64,000 nucleotides of DNA from Cordylochernes scorpioides (taxonomy: Eukaryota; Arthropoda; Arachnida; Pseudoscorpiones; Chernetidae). The DNA lies in contig CP092877.1 in the NCBI GenBank assembly GCA_030710605.1, positions 45,368,406 to 45,432,405 on the forward strand. The letters are read 5' to 3'. Positions 41,048 through 51,900 of this stretch are shown in pieces; the first letter of the stretch is position 1; each line of letters starts with the position of its first letter. The notes beneath the pieces were generated by a model. That model was given only the letters and a program-made list of their open reading frames with translations. It did no database searches and was not told the DNA's origin. Both the position numbers and the translations under genes were made by a program.

Positions 41048-41213
41048 TCAAGACAAGACGACCCTACCTGTCCATATTGCCATGAGGAAGACCAAACTGT
41101 CGACTACCTTCTCTTCAGGTGTCCCACCTACCACCTTCATAGGTTCCAAACAGCCATCTTCTTAGGAATATTTATCCCTGAAGACCTACAGAACCAAGTA
41201 CAGTACATCTGAT
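41048..41213 (+). pseudogene. LINE ORF2 C-terminal fragment
   Basis: Reads PTCPYCHEEDQTVDYLLFRC followed by PTYHLHRF. C-x2-C...H/Y-LLF-x-CP-x-Y is the zinc finger after the reverse transcriptase in many LINEs. It stops shortly afterwards, and no reverse transcriptase core is nearby. Confidence 0.6.
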
Positions 41214-41463
41214 AAACTGGATGTCTACCATTAGATGTGAAGTCTCAACCCGAATAGTTGGTGACTTTAGTACATGGTGGCTCCAGGAATCTGGGTTACC
41301 TCAAGAGAGAGGAAAATAATCATATTTACCCCTGAAGACCTACTGAACATTCCTAAGTACAGTACATCTGATAAACTGGATGTCCACCATGAAGTCTAAA
41401 GACCAACCAATAGTTGGTGACTTTAGTACATGGTGGCTCCAGGAATCTGTGTTACAAGAGAGA
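41172..41463. repeat. Tandem duplication, period about 157 bp
   Basis: Two copies share CAGTACATCTGATAAACTGG and GGTGACTTTAGTACATGGTGG. They follow the LINE finger and are probably a duplicated 3' untranslated segment. Confidence 0.8.
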
Positions 41464-41638
41464 GAGAGAGAGGGGGGAAATTTTTCTATGTCAATTATTA
41501 TTTTTTATACCATGGAAACAATAATGGCATTCAATTTTAGAGTGATGAATGCTTTTGACGTTATATATTAGGCTCAATTTTATGTTGTATATAATCAATC
41601 ACAGAAATTTCAGATAGCTCTCTCTTGATTATATATAC

Positions 41639-41818
41639 AGTAGAACCTCCCTGTAAAGGACAACACCTAATTACAGAGCCAAAGTGTCCTTTAGGGAGAG
41701 GTGTCCTCTTACCAGAGAGCTACTAAATAGTAAAAATGGTAATTTTACAAATGAAAACTGTCCTTTATAGAGAGGTGTCCTCTAGCGTGAGTGTTCTCTC
41801 ATGGAGGTTTTACTGTAT
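41639..41818. repeat. MITE family T1, complete copy
   Basis: CAGTAGAACCTCCCTGTAAA to GGAGGTTTTACTG between TA dinucleotides; palindromic, non-coding. Confidence 0.88.
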
Positions 41819-41821
41819 GAA

Positions 41822-41965
41822 CAAAAGGTAATAAGCCCAAATAAATAAATAGCGTGCGACATTTCAGTAACAGCATTGTTACTGAAATGTCACATACTAT
41901 TTATTTATTTGATCTTATTTTCTTTTATTATAATCTATAATCCAAATTGTGCTTTATCAAATTTG
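41822..41965. repeat. MITE family T5 copy
   Basis: Contains GTAACAGCATTGTTAC and the inverse ends AATAAGCCCAAATAAATA / TATTTATTTGATCTTATTTT. Confidence 0.75.
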
Positions 41966-42109
41966 GTCTTATTACCTTTTGTATCTCTCTCTGAAGTTAT
42001 AGATTAACATTTATGTATGTTATATATTCAAAGCCAATAACAAATTAAGTTTGGAGATAAAAATGATGCTAATAATATATTAATGAATTCCTAACATTAT
42101 GACTGTTAC

Positions 42110-42165
42110 TACAGTAGAACTACCTCCCTGTAAAAGACACCTAATTGCAGAGCTAAAGTGTCCTT
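42110..42165. repeat. MITE family T1, truncated at a Helitron junction
   Basis: CAGTAGAACTACCTCCCTGT runs to AAGTGTCCTTT and then switches abruptly to Helitron helicase sequence. Confidence 0.75.
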
Positions 42166-43256
42166 TGGACGGTGGTCGAACAGCACGTTCAACGTTGAAA
42201 TTGCCATTAAATATGCAGGTAATTGAAACTCCAACATGTAATATTAGCAAATATTCTGGGATGGGAAAAGTACTAAGATCATGTCAGCTTATAATATGGG
42301 ATGAATGCACCATGGCACACAAGAAATCTTTGGAAGCACTCAATCGTACATTAAAAGATTTGAGAGCAAATGAGCAACTCTTTGGTGGTGCACTCATTTT
42401 GCTAGCTGGTGATTTTCAACAAACTCTACCAGTTATACCACGTTCAACACCTGCAGATGAATTGAATGCATGTCTAAAATCATCAGTGTTATGGCGGATT
42501 GTTTGATATTGGGAATGGTAAAATGGAAATGGACGAATCCACACACTGTATTACAAGAAAACTTTTGTCACTTTGTAAAATCCACTGATGAATTGATTGC
42601 CGAAATTTTCCAAATTTATCGCAGAATTATAAAAATAATCATTGGGTTAGTGAGCGTGCTATATTGTCAGCCAAAAACATTGATGTGAATTTAATTAACT
42701 GCACAATTCAAAATAAAATACCTGAACAAGAAACAACATATAATTCCATAGATACTGTTGTCAATCCCGATGAATCAGTTAATTATCCAATAGAATTTTT
42801 TAATTCATTGGATTTACCAGGAATGCCACCGTATATTTTATCTTTGAAAATTGGTTCCCCAATCATCCTTCTACGAAATATAAATCCATCGCGACTATGC
42901 ATGGGACTAGGCTATCAGTAAAAAAGTTAATGAATAACATAATTGAGGCAACCATTTTAAATGGAAAATATCAAGGGGAACATGTATTGCTACCGCGCAT
43001 TCCTATGATACCAATGGATACTCCATTTGAATTCAAATGTTTACAGTTTCCTGTACGACTAGCCTTCGCAATGACCATTAACAAAGCACAGCGACAATCA
43101 TTGCAAGTATGTGGATTAAATTTGATGAGTCCATGCTTCTCACATGGACAGCTTTACGTTGGGCGTTCACGAGTTGGAAAACCATCAAATTTATTTGTTC
43201 TTGCACTAGATTGGAAAACAAAAAATGTTGTATATTTACAAGCACTACTAAGATAA
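42166..43256 (+). pseudogene. Helitron PIF1-like helicase, broken
   Basis: Pieces of the Helitron helicase occur in several frames: GRTARSTLKLPL, LIIWDECTMAHKKSLEAL (Walker B, DEC), LLAGDFQQTLPVIP (motif III), NFCHFVKSTDEL, IGSPIILLRNINPSRLCMG, then AFAMTINKAQRQSLQVCG (GQS-type motif V) and FSHGQLYVGRSRVGKPSNLF (motif VI). A segment is deleted between SVLWRIV (42506) and the next piece, and there are about three frame changes. The normal enzyme unwinds DNA during rolling-circle transposition; this copy cannot. Confidence 0.88.
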
Positions 43257-43687
43257 AGTTCACCATCAATAATCAAATATTATCATTTCATGATAATATT
43301 TAATAATTACAAAATTGTTGTTCAATTGAAATTCGTTTGCAATATTGATTAATATCACAAATGAAGAAGCATGTTTTTCTACCATTAACTATTTATATCT
43401 ATGTTTTGTACATATGTTATATTCAAATGACTTATATGTAGGGGTAATTTCATTTTTAATATCCATTTTAATGTATTGTATACATTTTATCATAAATAAA
43501 TTATGTTTGAGGTATCAAAACTGCCTTTTTGTACAAACACAGCAACGTGTGAACGGGTACAGCTTATCTTTATAAAAAAAGTTTAAGTAAAGAGTGGATG
43601 TATGCTCGAAAAATAATTTTTATCAAGTACTGGTTAGGTAAACTTTCACTAGGGTAAAACCCGGGCGAAGCCGGGTACATCCGCTAG
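42166..43687 (+). mobile_element. 5'-truncated autonomous-type Helitron
   Basis: Begins within the helicase coding region and ends with the hairpin ACCCGGGCGAAGCCGGGT, then ACATCCGCTAG and a T. The Rep/HUH nuclease and most of the helicase N-terminal part are missing. Confidence 0.85.
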
Positions 43688-44074
43688 TATTATATATGTA
43701 TAATTCTACTGTCCTAAGAGCTTATGTCTATAGTTTGCTCAAATACCATTTCTAAGATTCCATTCTTCAGTGTTACATATAAAGCAGAATCGTTCAATAC
43801 TGTATTAGAGATCTAAAGAAGCGGTCTGGTAGATTAAAAAAAAAATTAGCGAAACCGCTGGGGGGGGTTCATCACTAGTGAGCCAACAAGCCCTCCCAAA
43901 TATTTTCATTGCAGCTAACTGCGAGTTTACGACTTACAGCTTACGACAGTAAAAGTTTGATTGATATATAAAAAAAAAACATTCGTGTCTTAATGTTTTC
44001 ATTTGCTGTATATAGATGTTACTTTATATTAAAATATGTTGGAAGGAGGTTTTACACATTGTATTATTTTGAAA
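43688..44074. other. Unassigned sequence with T4-like pieces
   Basis: At 43720-43905 pieces resembling T4 (AGAGCTTATGTCTATAG, GCGAAACCGCTGGGG) are present in degraded form. Nothing else was recognised. Confidence 0.45.
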
Positions 44075-44270
44075 ATAGAGCAATCCAAAAATAATTCTTT
44101 AAATAATATGGCATATATTGGATCAAAATATCATTTATTTTACCAATATTTTAGTTGGCTGAACGCCAACCTTTATCAAGGTACCTACTTTCAGCCAACT
44201 GAAATATTGGTAAAATAAATTATATTTTGATCCAATATATGCCATTTTATTTAAGCATTGTATTATAGTA
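44075..44270. repeat. Foldback MITE family T3, complete copy
   Basis: Arms GGCATATATTGGATCAAAAT and its inverse surround CCAACCTTTATCAAGG; palindromic over about 140 bp. Confidence 0.83.
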
Positions 44271-44462
44271 ATAGGTTTTTTCACGACTTGGGGTCAGATG
44301 ATTCTGTCTATATAGCAGGCTGTAATCCATCCAGTTGGAACTTCTGTTCCAAAGTGTCCTCTGGGGAGAGATATCCTCTTACCAGAGTTGTAATTCAGAG
44401 AAAAACACATCAACCATTACTTTAACTCTCGAAGTTTCACTGACTCCCTGTCACCCTAGTTT

Positions 44463-44880
44463 ACCTAGTACATGTGGTACAGGCCATGATAATCATGATG
44501 GGTAGAAGTAGGCGACTGCTTTTACTGTAAGTGCACCACATGATAATCATGATGGGTAGAAGTAGGCGACTGCTTTTACTGTAAGTGCACCACATGATAA
44601 TCATGATGGGTAGAAGTAGGCGACTGCTTTTACTGTAAGTGCACCACATGACTACACATATGAAAAACAGTTTGACTTTGCACTTACAAATGTGCCAGAA
44701 CCCCGTTTGTTTACTTGCACTCGTTGGTGGGTTTGAATTTTTGCAAGAATCAGGGGTCATTGGAGCATTTTTTTTTTTTTAATAAAAAAAGTGCCCAATG
44801 TGGGAATCGAATCCGGGTCAGAGCTGTCGAAAACCAATGGTTTAGACCATCCTTCCACCGACCCCCCCCCCCCCCCCCCC
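44463..44880 (-). repeat. SINE S1 with internal 54-bp triplication and poly-C end
   Basis: The tRNA-like head is at about 44790-44860 on the minus strand (GGATTCGATTCCC). The body contains three 54-bp tandem copies (from 44486, 44540 and 44594) of ATGATAATCATGATGGG. The head borders a run of 19 C (44862-44880). Confidence 0.82.
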
Positions 44881-45160
44881 TCCTTTAGAGGAAAAATTAC
44901 TTTGAATCCTAGTTCTATTTATAAACATGCAAGGTTTTCTGAAATACATGTGTCACGTATCATTACCCTGAAGTCAAGAGTGACAAGAAGTCACTGAAAC
45001 ATCGGGATTTGAAATAAACTATTGGTTGATGTCGCTGTGTTTTTCTCTGAATCCACTTACAACAAGCAAGTGCAAGTGTCCTCTAAAGGAGGTTCTACTT
45101 AAATCAAGATGAAGTACATAACCAAGATGCTACAATTCCAATATTATTGAATACATAATA

Positions 45161-45476
45161 CAGTTAAACCTGGCTATAGGCAAAGTCAGACTTTCACCAA
45201 AGTGTGCCTGGATCATGGTGCCATGATCAACGAAAGCTGCACCCCTACATCCCATTCCATGAGATCACATGGAATTTGTGTAAGCTTTACACAAAAGGGG
45301 ATAAGAAACAACAACAACAAACCTGACTATAGCGCCCCCTCTTGGGACTTACCAAAATAGGGTGCTATAGAGAGGTCACTTTTAATGTAAATATCTCATC
45401 GTACTACGTATTTAAAAACGGGCGCTATAGAGAGGGAGGCGCTATTTAGAGGGGGTGCTATAGACAGGTTTAACTG
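45161..45476. repeat. MITE family T2 split by a small retroposon
   Basis: Left end CAGTTAAACCTGGCTATAG; the rest resumes at 45319 and ends AGACAGGTTTAACTG. About 139 bp are inserted between, flanked by duplicated AAACCTGRCTATAG. Confidence 0.82.
45180..45318 (+). mobile_element. Short retroposon insert with (AAC)n tail
   Basis: 139 bp matching 40735-40920, ending AAGAAACAACAACAACAA and flanked by a 14-base target duplication. This is typical of a 5'-truncated LINE or SINE insertion. Confidence 0.7.
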
Positions 45477-45544
45477 TACATTAAATCCCACGTCCCTAAA
45501 GCATACACAAAGAAAACACCACAGTTCCAAGACTGGTAGAGCTA

Positions 45545-45550
45545 TTTATT
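45545..45550 (-). terminator. Polyadenylation signal of the thymosin gene
   Basis: AATAAA on the minus strand, about 335 bases after the stop codon at 45886. It is the first good signal downstream, so the 3' untranslated region is probably 45525-45885. Confidence 0.6.
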
Positions 45551-45885
45551 GGAATAAAAAAAAAAAAAAAACATTTTAAAAGTAAAAATGATATAAATAT
45601 ATATGTATGTATATAATTTATATTAGCAAAAACTTACAAAAAATTTATTTGTCTAATAAACTTTATAGAAAAAGGGGGCATATATACCATATATAATATC
45701 CAAATGGTAAAGTTGATATAAAAAAAAACATTTTCATACAAACTTTGAAACTAGCCAAGGAAGAAAAGCAACAAGAAAGAAAGAAATGATGAAGGAGATG
45801 TCATAACGTCCCCCAGGCTGGGGGGAAGGAAGCGTAGGTTTCATGAGACATAAGTACAGTGTGGGGAGAGAGGGAAGCTGGAGAC

Positions 45886-45914
45886 TCAAGCTGCTATCTT
45901 CTCCATGTCAATGA
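45886..45914 (-). CDS. Beta-thymosin gene, exon 6 (terminal)
   Basis: Acceptor TTGTTGTTTCAG, then TC completing a Val codon and IDMEKIAA before TGA. This is the short helical tail found after the last beta-thymosin repeat (usually VIEQEK-like). Confidence 0.82.
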
Positions 45915-48900
45915 CTGAAACAACAACAAGTTAACATCCAGTAGACAAAACACCTCTTTTATAACAACAACTTGGGTATAACACATCATACCTTGCTATA
46001 ATATCATCATTCGGGACAAATCTTTTATATTGTTAGCACCATTTTATTGGTGTGGTTATACAGCTAAGACAAAACTCCACCTTGACCGGTCCCAAGCTCG
46101 AATGGAAAAGGAGGAGGAGGAGCAATAACAAGCTCGCTAAAAAACCTGGGCTCAGCTGTCCTGGCTGATAATACCCGGTAAGGGCTCCTAATCCAGGGAT
46201 ACAGGATGAGCAGTGTCTGTACTCCATGTTAGGAGTGGCTGCACATGGCATCAGTTCCTGTCAGAGGCGGCCATTTCTTTTGGAGCTAAGTTGGCCTGCC
46301 ACTGAGTAGTGCTCCTAATCTTAATGACAAAGGCAGAAGCATTCTAGTCACCCACACCATTAAAAGTCTCAAGGTCTACAAGCTTGATACCCTATATGAT
46401 TGAGTGGAGATAAGAAAGAAGAGGACTTGATTCTCTAACCAAATTGCTGTTAAAACAAGGTTCAACTATATAAGATTAGAGAGATAAGGCATTATTTGAT
46501 GTGTACATTAAAAGGTAACCAGACCACATCCAAATAGATAAACTGTAGGTGAAGTAACACACACAAGTCTTTATTAAGACAGTCTTTATAGATGGAGTCT
46601 GCAAATGAAAATATTACATTTAATGGTAATAAAAGAACTTATATACAGGAAAACTTAATTAAGACAATCAAGCTCATTAACAGATTGGTCTGGGTAACCT
46701 ATAGGTGAAGTAACAGTGTTGTTACCATCTTCAGACAAAAGTAACAACGTTGATACCAAAAGGTCCCCTACTACAGTAGAACCTCCCTGTAAAGGACACC
46801 TAATTGCAGAGCCAAAGTATCCTTTAGGGAGAGGTGTCCTCTTACTGGAGAGTTGCTAAATAGTAAAAATGGTAATTTTGCGAATGAAAATTGTCCTTTA
46901 TAGAGAGGTGTCCTCTAGCGCGAATGTCCTCTCACAGAGGTTTTACTGTATTTGGATGTGGTTTTGTTACCTGAAGTTTCTAATCCAAATTCTACCTTAT
47001 CAAGGTAGCCAACTCTAAGGTGTAACCAAGTATGTAGGAAGAAGAAGGACAGTAAATTGATTAAAAAGACCTGGCCCGACTCCTCAAATGAGCATTAACG
47101 ATGGTAAAGATGCATCTATCAGAACCAATTATATATTCCAGAATAGAGTTGCCCTTTTTTTATCTAAAAAAAAAACCTTTTTGGTAGGTCATGAGGTACA
47201 GCTTGCACCATGCTGAAGAGACCAAAGAGTCCAAAACATGTAGATAAGATAGATGGTCACTATTCTGGAATAAATTCAATGCTGTGTTGAAATCAATTCC
47301 GATAAATTGTGCTTAGTCACTACTCACTTACTATACACAGTCTGGGTATGTCATTTTATGCCTGGTCTAATGATAGTGCCAACAATAATTACTGATAGCA
47401 AAATTTTGTTACTTCATCCAAAGTGTAAAAATTTACGATTCAACTCTGCTATTGAAGAAAGTATCTTGCTAAATGTTCACCACAGAGACCCAAGGGATAA
47501 TTTTCTCAGTTATTGTACAGTTATTCCAGTGTTTTTCAACCATGACCTGTGTTACGACTACTAGAGTAGTCAACTTTATTTTATGCAAATATAGTTGTAA
47601 TTTAAAAACTAAGAGAAAAAGTATGTAAATTTCTTTATTGTATAAATTAGTATGTAAATTTCCTTAATGTATAAATTGACCGTGTTTTTCAATAAAAAAG
47701 AGTTCTGGTTAAGTTTTTGGATGTTTGGTAGTCGTTCTTAAAGCCTCTTCCTTTGGTGTTGCGGAGCTGGTCAAGTAGCTGGACTAAAACACTAGGTTGT
47801 CTCTCAAGGTAAAGAGAGACACCAATCTATATTGAGAAGAAGCCCCTCAATAACCTGTGTCATAGACTAAACTACTTGTAACTCTTCCAACCTAGGCTCC
47901 TGTTTTATAGAACAATGTCAAACAAACATGGGCTTGTCATATGAGTAGTAGCTAGCTACCTACCAGAAGTTGGATATAGTGTCTACTAAGATATTGGTAG
48001 TAGCTCTTGGAAATGTGATTTTCCTCTAAAGAATCTCCCTCTAACAAGTGTGCAAGAGAGAAGCAAGTGTGAGGAGGTATGTACAGAGATTCATAGAACC
48101 TTACTTTGCTATTACAGGAAGGCTTCCACAATTGTACCACAGGTAACAATAATGGCTCCATCATCAGACTATTTCAACCCTCATTTAAATGGAAAACTAA
48201 AATTTATTCTGTTTTTAGGAAGTACTTATGCAACATCTCTGTGGGATAAAGATTACTTTAAACATACATCTGATAATTGGTAGTACAGTAGAATCTCCAT
48301 GAAAGGACACTCTTGCTAGAGAACACCTCTCTACAAGGACAGTTTTCATTGCAAAAATGAACACTTTTACTTATTTAGCAAATCTCCAGTAATCTAAGGA
48401 ACACTTTAGATCTGCAACTAGGTGTCCTCTACAGAGAGGTTCTACTGTGTACCAATAATCAGAGAGGCCCGCCAGTTAAAGACTGTACCAGAGTTGGTCT
48501 ATCAGTGATAAATCTTCCATACAACAAGGAAAGAAGGAAGGAGCATGGTGTTGTACAGAGTCCAAACCGCCATGTAGCAATCACTGGATATTGAGGTCAA
48601 GCAATGATAGAATATCATATCAACCTCAAATAAGACAACTTCCATGATATGATGATACCAGTTCCTAGAACCAAATACAGGTTTATGATCTCCTTCAAGT
48701 TTTTAGATGAGTTGTCCATCAAGGCTACAAATAACTAACTGTTCTTGATATGAAATCTAAGTCTGTCTTATCCTAGATGAAAACTCTCAGTTCTCACTAA
48801 AGAGGAGTGCCATCTCCTGTGGCCTCAAGTGGCCACAACTCACCATTCATGTGGTGGTACATAAGACCCAGCATTTCTACATTGGCAGCATCAATAAAGA

Positions 48901-51900
48901 GCAGAAACTCCGCCTTTTCTGGTCCCAAGCCCGGATGAAAAAGGAGGAGGAGGAGCAGTAACAAAGCTCTCTAAAAAACTGGGCTCAGCTGGCCCGGCTG
49001 ATAGTACCCTGTAAGGGCTCCTAATCCAGGGATACAGTATGAGCAGTGTTTGTACTCCATGTTAGGAGCGGCTGCACACGGTGTCTGTTCCTCATGTCAG
49101 AGGCAGACATTTATTTTAGAGCTAAGTCGGCCTGCCACTGAGTAGTGCTCCCAGTCTTAATGACAAAGGCAAGACGCATTCTACTTCACCCAATCATGAT
49201 GGTTGCCAACAGACACCATCAAATTTTGCTGTTATATGGGGTGAGTTTTACCTTCTTTGGTGGGCAGAGGGTTTTTCTCTAAGGTTTGAGCATGCTTCAG
49301 CTTGCTGGCATCGAAGGACTCAATGCCCTGCAGGAGTTTCTGCTGGTCCTTCTCCTTCTCTATCACTGCAACAGCACAGACTGGGGTCAGGACAAACCTC
49401 CTGCAACATTGCAACATGCAACGGCGCTGCTTCTTGTTATTATTTATACCCAGGCATAACAGGCAACTTCTTAGCATAGCACTTCTCGTACTTTCCATCT
49501 GTGTGGGTGCTAACATCTTTTAAAATAGAATTTAGGTTAAATTTGAATTTTTTTTTTTTTCAATGCAATATCATTATTCTGTAAAGAGTTTTGTTCAAAG
49601 AAGTCTGTACAACACTCTAAATTTTCTAATGATAAAATATAATGGTTGTGTTTAAAAGAAAACATTTTAAATAAGATTCTTATTATAATTATAAGAACCC
49701 TGTATTGCATAATAAGTTCTAGCCTTTCAAGTCAAATTCTCTTAATATATTATTTAATATCAATGGCCCCACATAACTAGATACAGTACATTCCTTCTCA
49801 TTAAGAGAGAGAGATGGGGCTCTGGCACATTTGTAAGTGTAAAGTCAAACTGCTTTTCACATGTGTAGACATGTGATGCACTTACAGTAAAAGCAGTCGC
49901 CTACTTCTACCCACCATGAATATCATGGTCTGTATCATGTGTACTAGGGATAAGCAAAAAAAAAGTGAGAGAGCTCCACCAAGCATCAGAATGATGGCTG
50001 TTTACCTACATTCTGTGTAGATTCCATTCCCCTCCCATTTTGGCTCTAGGGTCACCACACACTGCAGGTTTACAGGCCCATTTAATACATCAACTATTCA
50101 CTGGGAAACCCGGGAGGGTCGGTGGAAGGATGGTCTAAACTGTTGCTTTTCGACTGCTATAACCCGGGATCGAATCCTTCAATGGACACTTTTTTATAAT
50201 AAAAAAAAATGCTCCAATGGCCCCCGATTCTTGCAAAAGTCCAATTCCACCAGTGAGTCTAAGTAACAAAACGGGACTCTGGCACATTTGTAAGTGCAAA
50301 GTCGAACTGCTTTTCTCATGTGTAGACATGTGGTGCACTTACAGTAAAAGCAGTCACTAACTACCCGCCATGATTATCATGGCTTGTACCATGTGTACTA
50401 GGAATTATTAAAAAAAAAAAAAAAAAAATGGGAAACCCAAATATAGTCCCAATTATCAATACTTCATTGCTTTTATTGGATGCTAATAAGAATAGTACTA
50501 TTTTTAATCACAAGGTAACAAGTCCAAATAAATAGTGTGTGATGTTTAGGTAACAGCATTGTTACTATTTCCAGACAGCTGTTACCTATTACTACTATTA
50601 TTTGTTTTTGGTCTTATTACCTTGTGTCTATAATCTATAATCCAAATTGTCTCTTCTCTTTTTAATATGAAAATTCAAAAATTTTATAGACGTGTGTGAT
50701 TTTTTTGAAAATTAAATAATTTCTACTGCCCTTAATTTTCAAAAGAAACATTGTCTATATTAGTTTCGAATTTTCATAACAGATGGCGCGCTAATATGCA
50801 TCATAATATAAATGTTCTTTTTAATATGTTAATTGGGATCACTGATAATTGAGACTCATTTTTGACTTCCCAGAAAATCCACAAATTGATAAGAATTGAC
50901 TGCATACTAGTGAAAAAAAAAGGTGTTTAATCAACTTCGAAATGTATCACAGTTAAACCTGTCTATAGCGCCCCCTCTAAATTGCGTCTCCCTCTCTATA
51001 GCGCCCGATTTTAAATACGTAGTACAATACGATTTACATTAAAAGTGACCTGTCTATAGCACCCCCTTTCTATAGCACCCTATTTTGGTGAGTCCCAAGA
51101 GGGGGCGCTATAGACAGGTTTAACTGTATTTGGTAGATTGGGTTAATGCTAGAGACACCACACACACATCTCTAATCTAGAAAGGTGCCACAGTTAGTTC
51201 AAACTACTTACTTGGTGTTACAACAAGGGTTAGTGAGAAGCAGCACCAAGAACTTGAGTGGAGAGAGAGTTATCCCCAGAGTGTTACAACACCAGCCCAA
51301 ATTTACAAAGCAACAACAACAAAAAGGTAAGATGGAGGAGAATTGTTACAATTGAGAAGAGACAAAACCCAACAGGAGGAAGAGACAAAAGAAACGTCAA
51401 CCAGATGAAATTGACGAAAGAGACAACCAACCCAGAGATGAGACAAGTATTTTTACCTTCGGTATCAGGCAGAATGACTTTCTCCTGAGTTAAAGTATGG
51501 TGGAGGGCATTTTTATCAAATGTCTCAACCCCTTCCACCAGGTTCTGGTGCATTTTTTCTTGGTGGACATCTGGCAGCAGAATCAACAACACACTGTTCT
51601 GCTGCTGTTGTTAGAGAGGATGCTAGGGTTAATTAACACAGGCAAGTCATGATGCAGGAGTTAATGGTTGGAATCTAAGGAATGGGAGCAGAAGCTGAGC
51701 AAAAAAAAGGCCACACCACACGGCTGCTCACCGCTTTGATCTGGTAGAACTATCTTCTCCAAGGTCTCTGTGTGCTTTAGAGAGTTGCGTTTAAAGTTGA
51801 CAACACCGGTCAGCATGTCGTGCTGAATCCTCTCTTGGACCACGTCTTGACAACAAGATGGTAAGTCAGTCAAATACTGTGGAAATTAGCAGTCCTTTGT

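Noticed and set aside
44862-44880. Poly-C and other poly-G/C runs as functional motifs
   Set aside because: Several unrelated runs of 15-20 bases occur (2560, 57830, 61836); simple slippage is enough to explain them.
45541-45590. AATAAA followed by a run of A on the + strand as a gene end
   Set aside because: No + strand gene precedes it; the AATAAA on the minus strand fits the thymosin 3' end better, and the A-run is probably a repeat tail.
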